Positions 25,896 to 38,464 of a stretch of 64,000 bases of DNA are shown here, piece by piece (positions within the stretch are counted from its first letter, which is position 1; each line of letters opens with the position of its first letter). The position numbers and the translations under genes were made by a program. The notes beneath the pieces were generated by a model. The model ran no database searches. It had not been told where the DNA came from and saw only the letters and a program-made list of their open reading frames with translations. Source of the stretch: Rotaria socialis (Eukaryota > Rotifera > Eurotatoria > Philodinida > Philodinidae); assembly GCA_905331475.1 (NCBI GenBank), contig CAJNYU010004233.1, positions 1 through 64,000 of the forward strand, in the 5' to 3' direction.

Positions 25896-26519
25896 TAAAT
25901 ATATATGTAAATTGTTTAGAATTTTTATATCTAAAAGAAGACAGTGAAAAATCTTGAAGTATATGAATGTTTCAATGAAGATGAATCAAGTCTATTAAAT
26001 AACAGCATACGTGATCGAGTGAAAAACAAAATAAACAAACTATTACAAGATGAAATTGATAACTAGTCTAAGTGAAAAGTGCATTTTCTAATCATTTCAC
26101 GATTCAATAAGTTATAAATCTCATCGAATGAATTTCATAAAGAAATAAATAGATCTTGAAAATGTACTGTACATCTCGTGTTTCATTCTCTTTTCTTTTC
26201 ATCAAAATACACAGAAATCATCATTTTCGTCGTATTTTATATAGATAGATGAAATAATCTCGGTTTAAAGAAAAGTTCTTATTTCACAGAAATCCAAATT
26301 TATGATTGGTTAGAATTATTCGAATTAGATTTTCAGTATAGAAATGCAACCGATAGAAATTGGTATAGGACATTAATCTGGTGTTATTAACGATATAATA
26401 GATTTTATAAGACAAAAAGTAAGTCAACCAAATTTCAATTCATTTATTCATATATTGTGTAATTTGGATAAAAATCAATGAAAATTTTTCTTAGTTGATT
26501 TTTATTTTGATATTCATCG
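25896..26519. other. Intergenic between ARM-TIR gene and TIR-macro copy A
   Basis: About 620 AT-rich bases between two minus-strand genes. It holds the 5' flank of the ARM-TIR gene and the 3' flank of copy A. No gene was seen. Confidence 0.6.
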
Positions 26520-29174
26520 TTACTGATTTTCTTGTGCTGCACAGAATTCTTGCCATTGAATCGTATTGGATATTTTCATTTCAATAAATTGTTGTCGCCA
26601 AAGAGGAAAACGTTTTTTTCTCCAAAGTTCATTATTTACATCATCTAACACATTAAGTTTTCTGATTTCTTTCATTGTTTTGAGTGCTTTGCCAATTTTG
26701 CCTTGTACCTCGTTCGATGCCATGTTAATTTTACCATCTTTAATGTCTGCTACTAATTGTACTGATCGATCCAACAATCGGTTCCAACCAATCGAGAGTC
26801 TATTTGGATTTCTTATTAGCTTTCCCGATTTTCTTTTTTCATATTCTTGTAGAAATTCTTTATCTTCAATAATATCCCAGACAATAGTACCTTTTTTAAT
26901 GTTTGTGTTGAAATGCGACTGATGTGGACCACTACTAAATATACTATTTTGATTTTTTTGTTCTCGCTTAGACTTCATTTGATGTTGCTTTTCTTTATAT
27001 TCTAGAAATTGAATGTCTCTATTGATCAAATTCCGGAAATAACTATGTGCTTCATCGCCATCACAAAACGAACTAGTCATTAACCGTGAAACTAAGGGAA
27101 ACTCAAGCGATGAACAATTAAAATCATATTGGCTCGCACTTGTTACCCACCATGGAGTTTTGTCTTTCGAAGATGTTCGAAATATAGCATCATTAAAATC
27201 GCCAGTTAAACTAAACGGTGGTAAATTGCCTTTAGTGACAGAACCATTTGATGCTTTTTCTAACCAATGTTGAACAATTGATAGAAAAGCACTGAAATAA
27301 GTTGAAACATTCTTTGTCACACCTGAAAAGAAAAACATTAAAAGAACCTCTTCTAAATTGGTTTGCTCTGGTGTTAATCTGTTTAATGTTTTTGAAAGTT
27401 TTAAACAGAACAGATACTTGTTTCTTAAGAGTTCTGAGAATCACAAGTAAAACATTGCCTTTCATTTCATGTATGAATATTTCTGAACAGAAGTATCTGT
27501 TCTGGTTGAGTTTTTTAAAACATTCCAGTTATCATCAAGTTTATCTATGAACAAAACGGCAAAGTATAATTCCTTCTTGTTATTTTTTGCATGAATATCA
27601 TGTTGGACATTGAAATGCTAATACAACTCGCATTACTACGCGAAAATTTTCTAATGCGACTAATTGATCATTTAAATATAGTCTAGTCTCGTAGACTTCT
27701 AAAAATTGAACAGCATGAAGTCGAATGTAGAATTTTACTAGGAAATGTTTTATTAGCAATAAAGAAGTGCTCAGAATTCAATATTTTGCTGGACGTATAG
27801 TATCATTAAAAAGCAGTTTGTCCTTGAGTTCATTGCAACATCTAATTTTACAGGCATTCTAATTCTGTCTAGATGTAAAATTAGTGAAAACAACTATTTT
27901 GGAAATCTCCTTACTATGATAAATTGCCCGTACACATTATTGTTCTCTTTTTTTCTTAATGACTTTATTTTGAAAGCTTAGTTGTTTCTATCGGATTATA
28001 CAATAGATTCTAATATGTTTCAAGATTTCAATAAACTCCTAAATAGTAAATACTTGGCAGAAAATATGATTTCATCAAATTATTCGTGCGAACAAGTGCT
28101 ACTCACTTTCTTCATGCTTATTTTGATCATTGTCTTGCTTCTGTTCAAAATCATTCTGATAAAGTTGCATTTTTTCTTCGTTTTCCGTTGTTATGCGTCT
28201 AGATTTTCTAATAGATTGTCCTAGTTCTTGTTCGTTTAACGAAGTTGAACATTTTCCGTTTGCACAATCTTCAAGAATCATGTTTAAACAATGCATTAAG
28301 TTTGCTATTTCATCTGGTGAAATTTGATCTCGCTCTAAAATTTGTTCAATACGTTTTTGATAAATTTGTTCTTGTTCTTGACTTTGTTCTGGCGTAATTG
28401 TTGTGACTATATTTGACTGATCATGTTTTTCTTTTTGCTTCTCATTGTTTAAAATGTTTTTATTAGATATTATGTAAATTGCACCAACTGCACAAGGTTT
28501 TGCATAATGTAGCTATGAATATAAAAATCTTTTTTAGTTTACTGCAGCGTTTGAAAATGTGAAGAATTCGAGAACATTGAGAACTTAGTATTTTATGAAT
28601 ACTAGCGAGGTCCCGTGCAGTATGCACGATAGAGCCTATCAGACTGAACTCGAATTCTACCACGTTTTGGTTCGTAAATTTAGTTTCCTCCAGGTCCAAC
28701 TTAGATTTCAAAAAAGAATCCAGTTCTCTTCTTTTAAAGTATAATATTTGAGTCTGATTATAAATATACATGCATAAAGTAAAGAATATTTCATTTCATA
28801 GTATCATATTGCTCATGAAATCTTCGTTAGTGTCTAATGAATAATCGCAATTATCTCCATGTTCATTCTCTTTGTTAATTGCCGATAGAGCCCGTGCAGT
28901 CAGGATAGGATAATTTTAGGTGATCCTAGGATATTCGGTAAAAGTTTACGCCTTTCTAAAATTTTCTGGTAACATAACACGACTCAGTTTAACCTTCAAC
29001 GTTTCACTTGATTGTGTCGTAGTTCAGAGAAAATTCTAGGATATTTTAGAACATTCCAGAAAGTCATGGAATTTTCTAGAAGTCTACTTGACTTCATATG
29101 GTTCCAGAAAGGTCTAGAAAATTCTAAATATCTTTGACCTTTAACCTTTGACCCGACACAGACACACACTGAAC

Positions 29175-29211
<37 letters not shown>

Positions 29212-32200
29212 ATATATATAGATTGTTGATAAAAAATTTAGTATGTGTTAGATGATTCAAAAGAGATAAGTTAAGATTCGGAAAGATCTCGCTGCATTTC
29301 TCGATTTGACAATGATGAGTACATCAATCTACAAAGCTATGAAGCTGATTTCTTTTATGACAACCTAATGAATGATTTTAATGGGCATACAAATTTTCAG
29401 AGAATTCCTATCAAGAGATTTTCAACAAAATACTAAACTTCCTTTTACTGTCGATGTATTCTCAAATGTTAAAGCAGATGAAGTGCCGACATCAATTGAA
29501 ATATTCTTGATTTTACAAAAACTCAACAAAGTTTTAGCTAACGTGGCTATTAATTTAGTACAATTTTTAATACGCAAAAATAATTCCATAGTTCCTGAAA
29601 ACAAATATTTAGCAAAAATAAAATAAGATATTGCATTTAATGTATAGTTTGTACTTTAACTAAATGCTTTCTTGAAAGTGAATCTGTCATAATGAACGGT
29701 AGACGAATGAATCGATTGAAACTCATTCTTCTGTACGTCAAAAAGAAAACTTACTAATTCAATCAATAATTTATCGTAGTCTAAGGCTAAATCTTCGTTT
29801 AACTTGAATTTTATTTCTTCATTAAATGATTCATAATATAACTCTTCGGTGTTCATTACTTGAAGCCAATTCTCTTCTTGATTCAATGAACTTCGCGTTA
29901 ACATAATCGGTATATATTTCTTTTCGGACGATTTTATTGCATGTAGTGCTTTCGTACAATTAGCATTTTCTGAATAATTAGAACTAAAGCAAACAACAAT
30001 TATATCTGTTTTCTTGATTTTTGAGACGATACTTGACGATGTCTTATCAGAATAGTCAAGTGATACTTGATAGCCTTCCTCAATCAAACGATTGGTAAGG
30101 TGGCGTGACAGGATATTATCAGCAAAACAACAACTTAATAAAATATTGGAAGAATCAGTTGTTGTGTTTAATACTGAAGTTGGATTTATAGGGCATTGTT
30201 CGATCGATTCTGATATTTCAGTATAAATTAATATACGTTGCCGTTCAATATCTGACATCAACTCATATTTTTGTACAGCTTGATTAACAGCACAAATTGG
30301 CCCTATTAGATCTAAAGATTGCTGTTGATCGTTTTGTAAATCGATTTGAATAATCTGTGGCAAAACAAAATTTTCAAGGCAATATTTGTAATATGAATTA
30401 ATCATGTCTTTATTCCATATCTCAGCATAGAACGGAGAGTTCAATTTGATTTTTGTAAGTACATGTTTGTTCATATAATCATTGATTGATCTTTTACACT
30501 TGGAAATATTTGAATTGCTTGACGTTTTTAATATAATGGAAGCAGCTAAAATTAGATAAGAGAAAACGAAGTAAGATAGGTTTTTAAGTTCCAATCAATG
30601 GTTGTTTGCTATATAAAAGAAAGTTTGTTATGTTCAATGGCTAAGTAATCAGTTTCTAGTTTAAAATAGAGTGTTATAGTGATCTTAAACATTTTCATTT
30701 GAATTTAATTCAAGTTAAATCCATTAAAGAAATGAAGAGTCCGTAATATCAAACTTAAACATAATAGTGTTTGATTTTATTTGATATTAACAGAGCCCTG
30801 CAAGGTGGTTCCGACTCCCGACAAGTCTTGTTTGCTCCATTCCATAAAACAATCAGAATTGTCTCGAAAATACTGAGGTATTCGATGTTGGGGTTCGAGA
30901 CAACAGGAAAAACAATGAGATATGACGTTTGAAATCGGAAAATTTTGAAAAAGGTGACAGGCCCCAACTTTTCTCAATTCCTTCACTAAATATACCGCGC
31001 ATCTGTCTTCTATTTTCAGTGCAAGTATCTTAATTTTTAAATGAATATCGTCACCATCTTGCTCAATTATTTCCTTATCTACTTAGTGATCCGCTGCTAC
31101 TAGTTTGATGTTTTTCATTTGACGTTGGTGAGAATATTGAATAATTTGAATTAAAACTTATTTGTGCTTCTGCATTCGACTACTGATGAATTCTTTTATT
31201 TTAATATTTTCTAATTTCTTTCACAATATGCTCAGAGAACATTTATTACGGATTGGCATGTGAAACTCGCATGTTTTAACCCGAATCTCCTTATCTGATG
31301 TGAGAGTTATGAAAATGAATCCACACTTAGTTATTTATCGATTGTCTCAATACGTTTTTTGTCCTATTGGGGATATAAGAAAGATGTCTTTTCTTTTCCT
31401 ACATAATAACATCTTCGTGTTTTCTTTTCGTTCTACGAAGCACATGTGACTTCAAGAGATCTGGGAAACTTTTTAGGACAGCACGAACATGACTCTCGAC
31501 TGACTAAACAAGATTTTTTAAGTTACATTAGTATTGTTTTTAATTTTCATAGATATGTTACTAGCTAAAATACATACGAGAATTTACGCTCGAATGCTTC
31601 TAATAGTAGAAAAGAAATCTGAATACTGTTGAAAAATACATGTGAAAACTTAATACATCCTCTTAATTATGAAGCAAGTGTCAGTCAAAGACCGAAAAAA
31701 ACTTCTTAATATCATCACTTCTCCTTCATAGAGTATGACATATGTCATAGTGAGATGCATAATTACTGTGTGGCTAATATGAAATATGTTTAAGTTTGAA
31801 AAAAGTTATTTTTTGTCAGTTTCATCATCGAAATCTGTTCACAATATTCAATAGGAGCCAAGGAAATGAAACTATGATACTTTTTAATGTTTTATTTTGA
31901 CATTTGATTAAGTTTTATTTTAATGTTAGAACAAAATATCTACGGTGAGATCAGATCTTTGTTTTATACGCTATATTTCCTATAACTTTATTTTCTTAAT
32001 TTCAATTGTGACGTACTTGATATTGGATAAAAAAATTGTTCATAATTATCTCTATCTGTTTGTAATGCTAAAATAGCTTGTGAAAATTCATTAAAAAGAT
32101 CATTTTGTTCATCATTAAATAGAAATACTATTTTCCATGAAAGATTAGAAAAGTCGCGAATTGAAAGTTGCTTTATCATTTCATGCAGAATATTTTCTAT

Positions 32201-35200
32201 TAATTGTTTTCTATTGTTATAGTTTTCCCAATCTGTTGTTGCGAATCCAATTGTTTCGACAACATTTGTACAGAGTCTATCTATTTGTTGAATTGATGTA
32301 GAAATGAAATTTTTTATTGATTCATTTATCTGATGATTGTCTTTTTGTAAAATGCATGGTGACCAATCAATAAATAAAACTCTTTTACCAGTATCAGATT
32401 CAAAATAACCATTTCCATATTTTGGGTCAATTTTTTCTTTAATGGCGTCTACTACGGTTGATATAATTGTAACATCAACCTAGAAAATCGTAAAATAATA
32501 ATAAAATAAAAATAATTGATTTATTCACTTAACTTTAAAATAATATGATTTATGAATCTCTATTGTATGATTTGATACAGCGAGTTTTCTCCATATTGAC
32601 AAGGAAGAATAGAATTGGCTTGATTCTTTAATAATAGATTTTGACGTTGATTTTGCCTGTCCTTTAGGTAATAATAGAAGTTCTTTCTTTGTTTCTATAT
32701 TGATTTTATCAATTTCACAAAAATAACTTTCAGCAAGATTTTTTAATTTCGAATGATCTTTTTCTGTAAATGTACAAGAATTTTTAATGTGTCGATAAAT
32801 CAGAGTAATTGTTGGTGAAATCATTGATTGAACTAATTGTTTTATTTTCATAATTAAATATTGTGGAGCAGTAATTATATTTTCACGAATATTAATTTTA
32901 AGATTATCATCTTTATAATTGAATTCTACATTTTTTAATTCATGCATATAGTTATCTACTAGTAAGTCACGCTAAAACCCAAAGATTAGTTGATGTATAA
33001 TTAAAACAATTTTTATATCTAACAGATTTGTTGAGAATTCTCTTCAAATTTCTGAAAATATTTTTCAAAGTAAATGAAAAATTCTGAATAGTTTAAGAAT
33101 TATCTTCAATAGAATATGCTCACAACCTTATCTGTAAAATCTAAGCTTGTTGCTAACGATCAATCGATCGGATGAATAAAGTAAAGATGAAATCATTGGT
33201 CAAACACAGAATCGAAATCAATAGATGATGTAGTTGCGTCTGTTAGAAAACATTATTTTTTATGTACAAAGTTTTAGTGGGAGTAATTCTTGCGATGTTT
33301 ATATTTCACAAGAAAAATTTCATTTCAAAGCGTCGCATCAAATGGCAGAAAATCGTGACCTCTTAGAACATTCTTTGTCGGATCTTATTTTAAAAACATT
33401 TGGCCAAAGGGCAGTGACCATCAGTATCTCTAATGATAACGTTAATGAGTTTCAAATTCATATTAAAAATGAAAAAATACTGAAGCTATTTTGATTTGAA
33501 TCATATACACAAATCTTATCTTCAATTTGCGAACTATGGTTGGTAATTATGTGATCATCTGATGAGAAAATAATCAAGAAATAAAACTGTTCTATCATTG
33601 AATCGAAATATTTTATGTAAAAATTTTGATTTCAATCGTATCAATAGTCAGACGAATATTATTAAATTACTCGACTTTCTGCTCATTGAGAATATAATCC
33701 AATCCGGTAAACTTGCAATCATAGATATTTAGGAATACTTTTTAACGATGCTATTGATAGTTTTCGTTTATGTAAATTTTGTATCTAAATTGATGAAATG
33801 ATGGATGCTAATATATGCTGATTTTAGATTTGTCTTATGAAAGAAAAGCAAACAAGACGTTTGAAACAAAGTTCGAGGCATTTTCAAAAACATTTCAAAT
33901 ACCATCAAACACAACTAGAAACAGGAACTATTTCCTTGGGGTTTATCTGATGTAGTTTAACATGTAGTTACGGATTCTACGAGAAAATGCCAGAAAATTT
34001 GTACAAAAAACGTTTTTTTTCCGAGTCATTCATTACACATTTGAGATGCTCTAATTGTGGCGCAAATTTCAAATATATCAGTTGTATATTATTTGGAAAT
34101 CGAAAAAATTCGAACAGAATCAGTTGGTTAACTTTAAAAATATAACTACCTTATCTAGAATATCGAAATATGTATAAGAAACCTTTAAGTAACGGGCTAA
34201 CTAATCTTTTTCATACTTGTTTTGAATCAAGTCCAATCCATATTGTTCTCATTCGATGTTTGTTAATCAACAGTTTAATCTGCTTTTTAGCAAGGTCAAC
34301 ATGATTTCTTAATCCAAAAAAGCTTATTTTCATATCCGTTTGAGAAGGATATTGACAATAAATAATAGACATTGTTGGATTTTGTAGTTGATGTTGTTTT
34401 TTTTCATTAATTAATTCTTTTAATTCTTTTCGAAATTTCGGTTGAATACTTTCCATATTCTCTATAACAATATCTTTAACATAAGATATCTCATTATTAA
34501 GTGTTTGATTAATAAATTCTTCTGAAACACTAAACATATGTTGGCCACTAGTATAATGAACGATGTAGAATCCGGATAATATACTTGTTTTTTCCCAGAC
34601 TGTTAATTTTTTCTTATCGACAAAGATTTTTTGTAAAACTGTAAGAATAGAATCTGAATAGATATATCGAGACCACCGCACAACTAAAAACAAATGAAAA
34701 TTTATTTTCGCAAGCCAGAGACAAATAGTGATGAAAATAATTCCCGTTTTTCTTTTACTTTTTTTATCTTTATCTTCATCATTGAAAATTTTTGTTTTAA
34801 TTGTTTCAAATAATGATTGCAGATCATGGTGAACACTTTTGACATTCTCTTTGATTCCCGATAATTTAATGGATAGTGAAACTTGTGTATGAAATTGATG
34901 TTGCATTGGTATATAACATCTAACGTTATACTTTTTTAGATAATATTTTGTTAAGTATGAACTAATTGATTCACTGGTGAAGAATTTCATACTAATATTC
35001 ATTGGTTCAACAGTATATAATCTTGAGTATGTTCCTACATTATCGATTGTATGAAATATATTTCTTGAAGGTTTCATCAATACACTGAGTAATAAAAATC
35101 AAAGATTTTTAGAGAATTACCGAATATTCCTTTTTCTTTTCTTATTTACTTTTTTGTACCATCGTGTATACTTGCATCAAGCTCTTTATTTTCTATTGAA

Positions 35201-35572
35201 CTAAAAAAGAAAGAAAATTTCACGACAAGAAATGACGATTAGAATTACCGTCTTCTCCCAAGTTTCTTTCTCTCCTGTGTTACAAACTTTCTATACTGTT
35301 CTAATGCTGCCTTAAATTTACGCTGTGTTCTCATTGTAGAGTTCTTTATTGTTCCATCTTCATCGATTGTAGATAATAATTTTAAAATATCATTTTCATT
35401 TAAACCGATCAGAGCAATACCATCGATATCTTCATCTATTGTACATATGTATAACTAAATCATGACCAAGAAATCAATGAGAGTATTTCTTACTTTTGAA
35501 GTTTTCGATATATCTCTCTAAATTATTGGTTCTTAGCCAGTTTCCAACTTGATCGACTGTCCAATTAGCCAT
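26520..35572 (-). CDS. SAM-KH-macro-TIR multidomain protein, copy A
   Basis: Exons: 35572-35494, 35435-35249, 35200-35150, 35084-34217, 32971-32534, 32479-32017, 30545-29755, 28512-28107, 27322-26520. Phases agree throughout and give 1361 residues. A likely extra in-frame 75-base intron (34684-34758) would give 1336; copy B lacks that segment. Order: SAM (MANWTVDQVGNWLR, DIDGIALIGL, about 1-80); KH-like modules (about 106-540, DMKISFFGLRNHVDLAKKQI); degenerate macro-like domain (about 541-690, VDVTIISTVVDAIKEK, KRVLFIDWSP); KH-like module; TIR (about 785-950, NILLSCCFAD, IIVVCFSSNYSEN, ENWLQVM); unknown C-terminal region (about 960-1361, WLEKASNG, SLTGDFNDAIF). At the TIR catalytic position this copy has Ala (NCTKALHA), so it is probably not an NADase. 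If the GTAAGT donor after 29755 is not used, translation stops soon after the TIR at 29656. An acceptor lies 8 bases before the ATG. KH calls are weaker than SAM and TIR. Confidence 0.78.
28600..29220. mobile_element. Transposable-element relic with AT microsatellite end
   Basis: Within an intron of copy A (28513-29754). Two related words occur, GGTCCCGTGCAGTATGCACG (28611) and GAGCCCGTGCAGTCAGGAT (about 28889). They are followed by TTCTAGAAAATTCTA-type repeats, a GACCTTTAACCTTTGACC segment, CACACACTGAACATT and an (AT)n run at about 29175-29219. Such 3' ends are common in old retroelements and non-autonomous elements; the class is not certain. The remaining intron has an 85-codon plus-strand open frame (29372-29626) of unknown meaning. 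Confidence 0.45.
30546..32016. other. Large intron of copy A (macro to KH/TIR)
   Basis: A phase-1 intron of 1.47 kb, matching the position and phase of the 1.33-kb intron 42406-43739 in copy B. At about 30785-30990 it includes a GC-richer stretch (AGCCCTGCAAGGTGGTTCC onward) that looks like a repeat relic. No gene was seen. Confidence 0.6.
33234..33494 (+). other. Open frame inside copy A intron, unknown
   Basis: An 86-codon plus-strand frame lies in the 1.2-kb intron 32972-34216. Its first codon is TTG, not ATG. The composition is protein-like (QRAVTISISNDNVNEFQI) but nothing is recognisable. It could be a decayed gene fragment or chance. Confidence 0.2.
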
Positions 35573-35582
35573 TGATGTGTCT

Positions 35583-38460
35583 AAATAGATTGTGATTGCA
35601 TATTACATAGTCTAGATAAAAGGGATAACTTAAATAGTAGTGCGACAAATATGCCACCTAGTTTTAAAACTTGTCAACTAATCTTCATGATAAGTCAATT
35701 ATTATTATGAATTGAATAGATAGTAGTACTCTCCAGAGTGTATTATAACTCTAGTTGGTTTGGAAAAAAATCATGAGTAACATTTCAGATTATATCAGTT
35801 CACCAGTTTCCTTCCAATTATAGAGAAATGTAATATAGAAATCTAGTAGTTAATAATGCTCTAAATACTCATGTTTTGTGATCCTGGCCGTGAGAAAGTC
35901 AAGAATGAAAATTCTCGTGAAGACTTTGCGAAAGAAAACGATAGCAACAAAGTAGACCGACGAAAAAGTCGTTTCGATTGTCTTTACATAAATATAAATA
36001 TTTCGATAAAGTACCTATTTATAATTAATAAATATTTTTTTGTCAACAATAATCCATCTGGAAGTCTTTAAAAAAATGTTGTAATTCATTGCTTAATTGT
36101 TGAATATTACATCGACCTGAACTTTCTTTTCGATTGAACGATGATATAGGCCCATAAAGTTCAACATTTTACATTCTCTTTATTACAAGAAATTCTCAGT
36201 ATGCAGTAATGCTAAAAAATACCACTATAACTTGATTGCTTCGATTCATACGATTGTTCAAGTCACGACTTCACTTTTTCAAACTTTGAGTTTAACGTGA
36301 TCATGAATTCCGTTTTCTATGGCAACCCTTCCATCATTGTAGAAGTATTTTATTTTTTACTATTATTCTACGTGAGAAAATTATTTATTTTTAATTTTCT
36401 TTCTGTTCAAATATTAGTTTGGTAAAAATGTGAAATAGAAAGAAAAGTAACGTTAGTCCTTTAGATTTTTGTGTAAATGAAATTTGTCGAAATTTATACT
36501 CTAGAATCTAGACATGATATTCTTGGCTGTGTCTTGCGATGCATTCTGATCATGCAATACTCATCTGGAAGTGCTACCTGTTACCAAATAAATATTATCG
36601 ACAATCAAAACGTTTTCCCAACATTAGTCCGAATTTTACATTAATTTTTAGTTCGAAAAAACAACATACAATTCTTTTTATATTAAAAAGAAATCAAACT
36701 ATTACAACCGTCGAAAAGATTATTATTTTTCTATCGATATTGTTGGTATGCCAGCCTTTTCCTAATTTTTCTTTTAAACTTCAATTAATGAAAAAATGAA
36801 TTTGGTTAACATCAATCAATTTTACCGCATTAATAATCGACGATTTTGTTTTTGTTAAAACATACTTAGAGCCATCTCACACTGGAGAAATCGCGATACG
36901 AATAGAATCTAGTGTCTGGTAATAGTAAATTTTGTTAAATAGAAAAAAAAGAAAAGGAAATTTGAAAGTCCTGTCGAAGCAGAAAACAAGAATAGAGGAA
37001 AGCTGTTCCTAGAGAATACCGATTATTCTTTTTCAGAAGTAATATTTGTGATCGGATTTCAGTCGGTAATAAGAATGAATATTCTTGATTTATTTTCGAA
37101 ATATCTATCATCGTATTGAAACTTATATAATCGAGTATTATCTTATGAGTAAGAAAAAAAAACTGATGAAACTTACTATCGTAAATATTCTCTTTTGTCG
37201 CCATTAATTATTTCTATTGGACAATAGAAAATAGCAAAAAAAAACAAATCTTTCTATAATTATCCAAAAATAACACTGATAAACGATGATTGCATAATCA
37301 TGAAGTTAGATCTTGAAACTATTTACGTTGAAACAAATATGATTTGTCTTAACGTTCCAAAAAAAAGAAAAATCTTCAAAAGCCATAAAAACGATGGCAG
37401 TGTTTATTAGAGGGATATACTTTTTTTTATTATAGACAACTGTTATGTTATTAATTATTATTACAAAGTCAAAACTTACCAAAGTTATACGACAGTTACT
37501 ATTCCTTGTGCTAAGACAATTAAAGAAAATGAATTTTGCCTCAGAGATTTTTTTCTTTTCTTTCTCTATGTACTTGAGTTGTTACTTTTCTTTGAGAAAA
37601 TGGCATTAGACATTGAACAACTATCGAGAAAAGACAGGGCGAAAATTGAATGTCACTGTAGAAATTTATCCTTCGTGTGAAATCACTGAATGCGAGTGAC
37701 GGCAGTCAATACAGATTGATTACGTAAGTTAAATAGTCCTGAGATATACTGAATTCTAAACAGACTAGTATAACATAAATTGGAAGTTTGCAAAAGAAAA
37801 AAATCATACCTGAACGCTAAATTAAAAAAAATTATGTCACACAATACAGTTTTTGATTTAATCTAGATTTATTTTAAACAAAACGTTCACACATGAAATT
37901 GCGAGAATCGATAAACAATAAAGAATTACCCAACGGATGATTTCTAGTAACTCCTATGAATCGTTCACAGGGGAACAAACAGTTGTTTCATAATCTATAT
38001 TTTGAAATATTTCGTGAAATCTTATAAAATAAGTAAAATAACGATATTTCACAAAAAAACCAAGCCATCGATTTTTTCTATGACATTAATATAATAAATA
38101 TGCAAGTAAACTCTTTTTTTTCTCATTGCTTTCTGGTAAATAATTAGTTTTTAAACGTTCAATATCGTGACGAAATATACTATCATTTTTGATTGAAAAA
38201 GTTAAGGATATTGCATTGATTATTTGTTCTATCAATGAGTAAAAGTTCACAACAAAGCTCTAATCTAAGATTTTCCAAATATATCCGAAACTGGATCGAA
38301 GGTTGCATAAAAAAAGTACTAGTCTCAGTCAAAAATGCTTATAGACTTAATATGAGCTGAAAACAAAGTGAAGAACTTTTTGTAGAGCATTCATTCATTG
38401 AAAGTGTTCAATAGTCTTTTTTTTTGAAGACAGTGACCGTATTCTATGCTTAATTTTGCA
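35583..38460. promoter_or_regulatory. Shared 5' region of the head-to-head pair
   Basis: About 2.9 kb between the acceptors preceding the two SAM start codons. Promoters of both copies must lie here or in upstream non-coding exons. A short frame starting MATKENIYD at 37204 (minus) is followed by a donor-like GATA/GTAAGT but could not be tied to any gene. No core promoter motif was identified with confidence. Confidence 0.35.
36043..36165 (-). pseudogene. Possible relic of a KH-like module of the SAM-KH-macro-TIR family
   Basis: A 41-codon minus-strand frame starts VELYGPISSFNRKES. It resembles KVVLHGPINSVYEVK of copy B and SLDLIGPICAVNQAV of copy A, which lie between macro and TIR. It is flanked by stops and lies between the two head-to-head copies. 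The match is short. Confidence 0.25.
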
Positions 38461-38464
38461 GTTC

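Noticed and set aside
26566..26922. 118-codon plus-strand frame
   Set aside because: It is antisense to the last exon of copy A, which is supported by similarity to copy B.
36935..37204. 89-codon minus-strand frame starting MATKENIYD
   Set aside because: Possibly a first exon because a GTAAGT follows, but no partner exon was found; the rest of the frame looks like intron.
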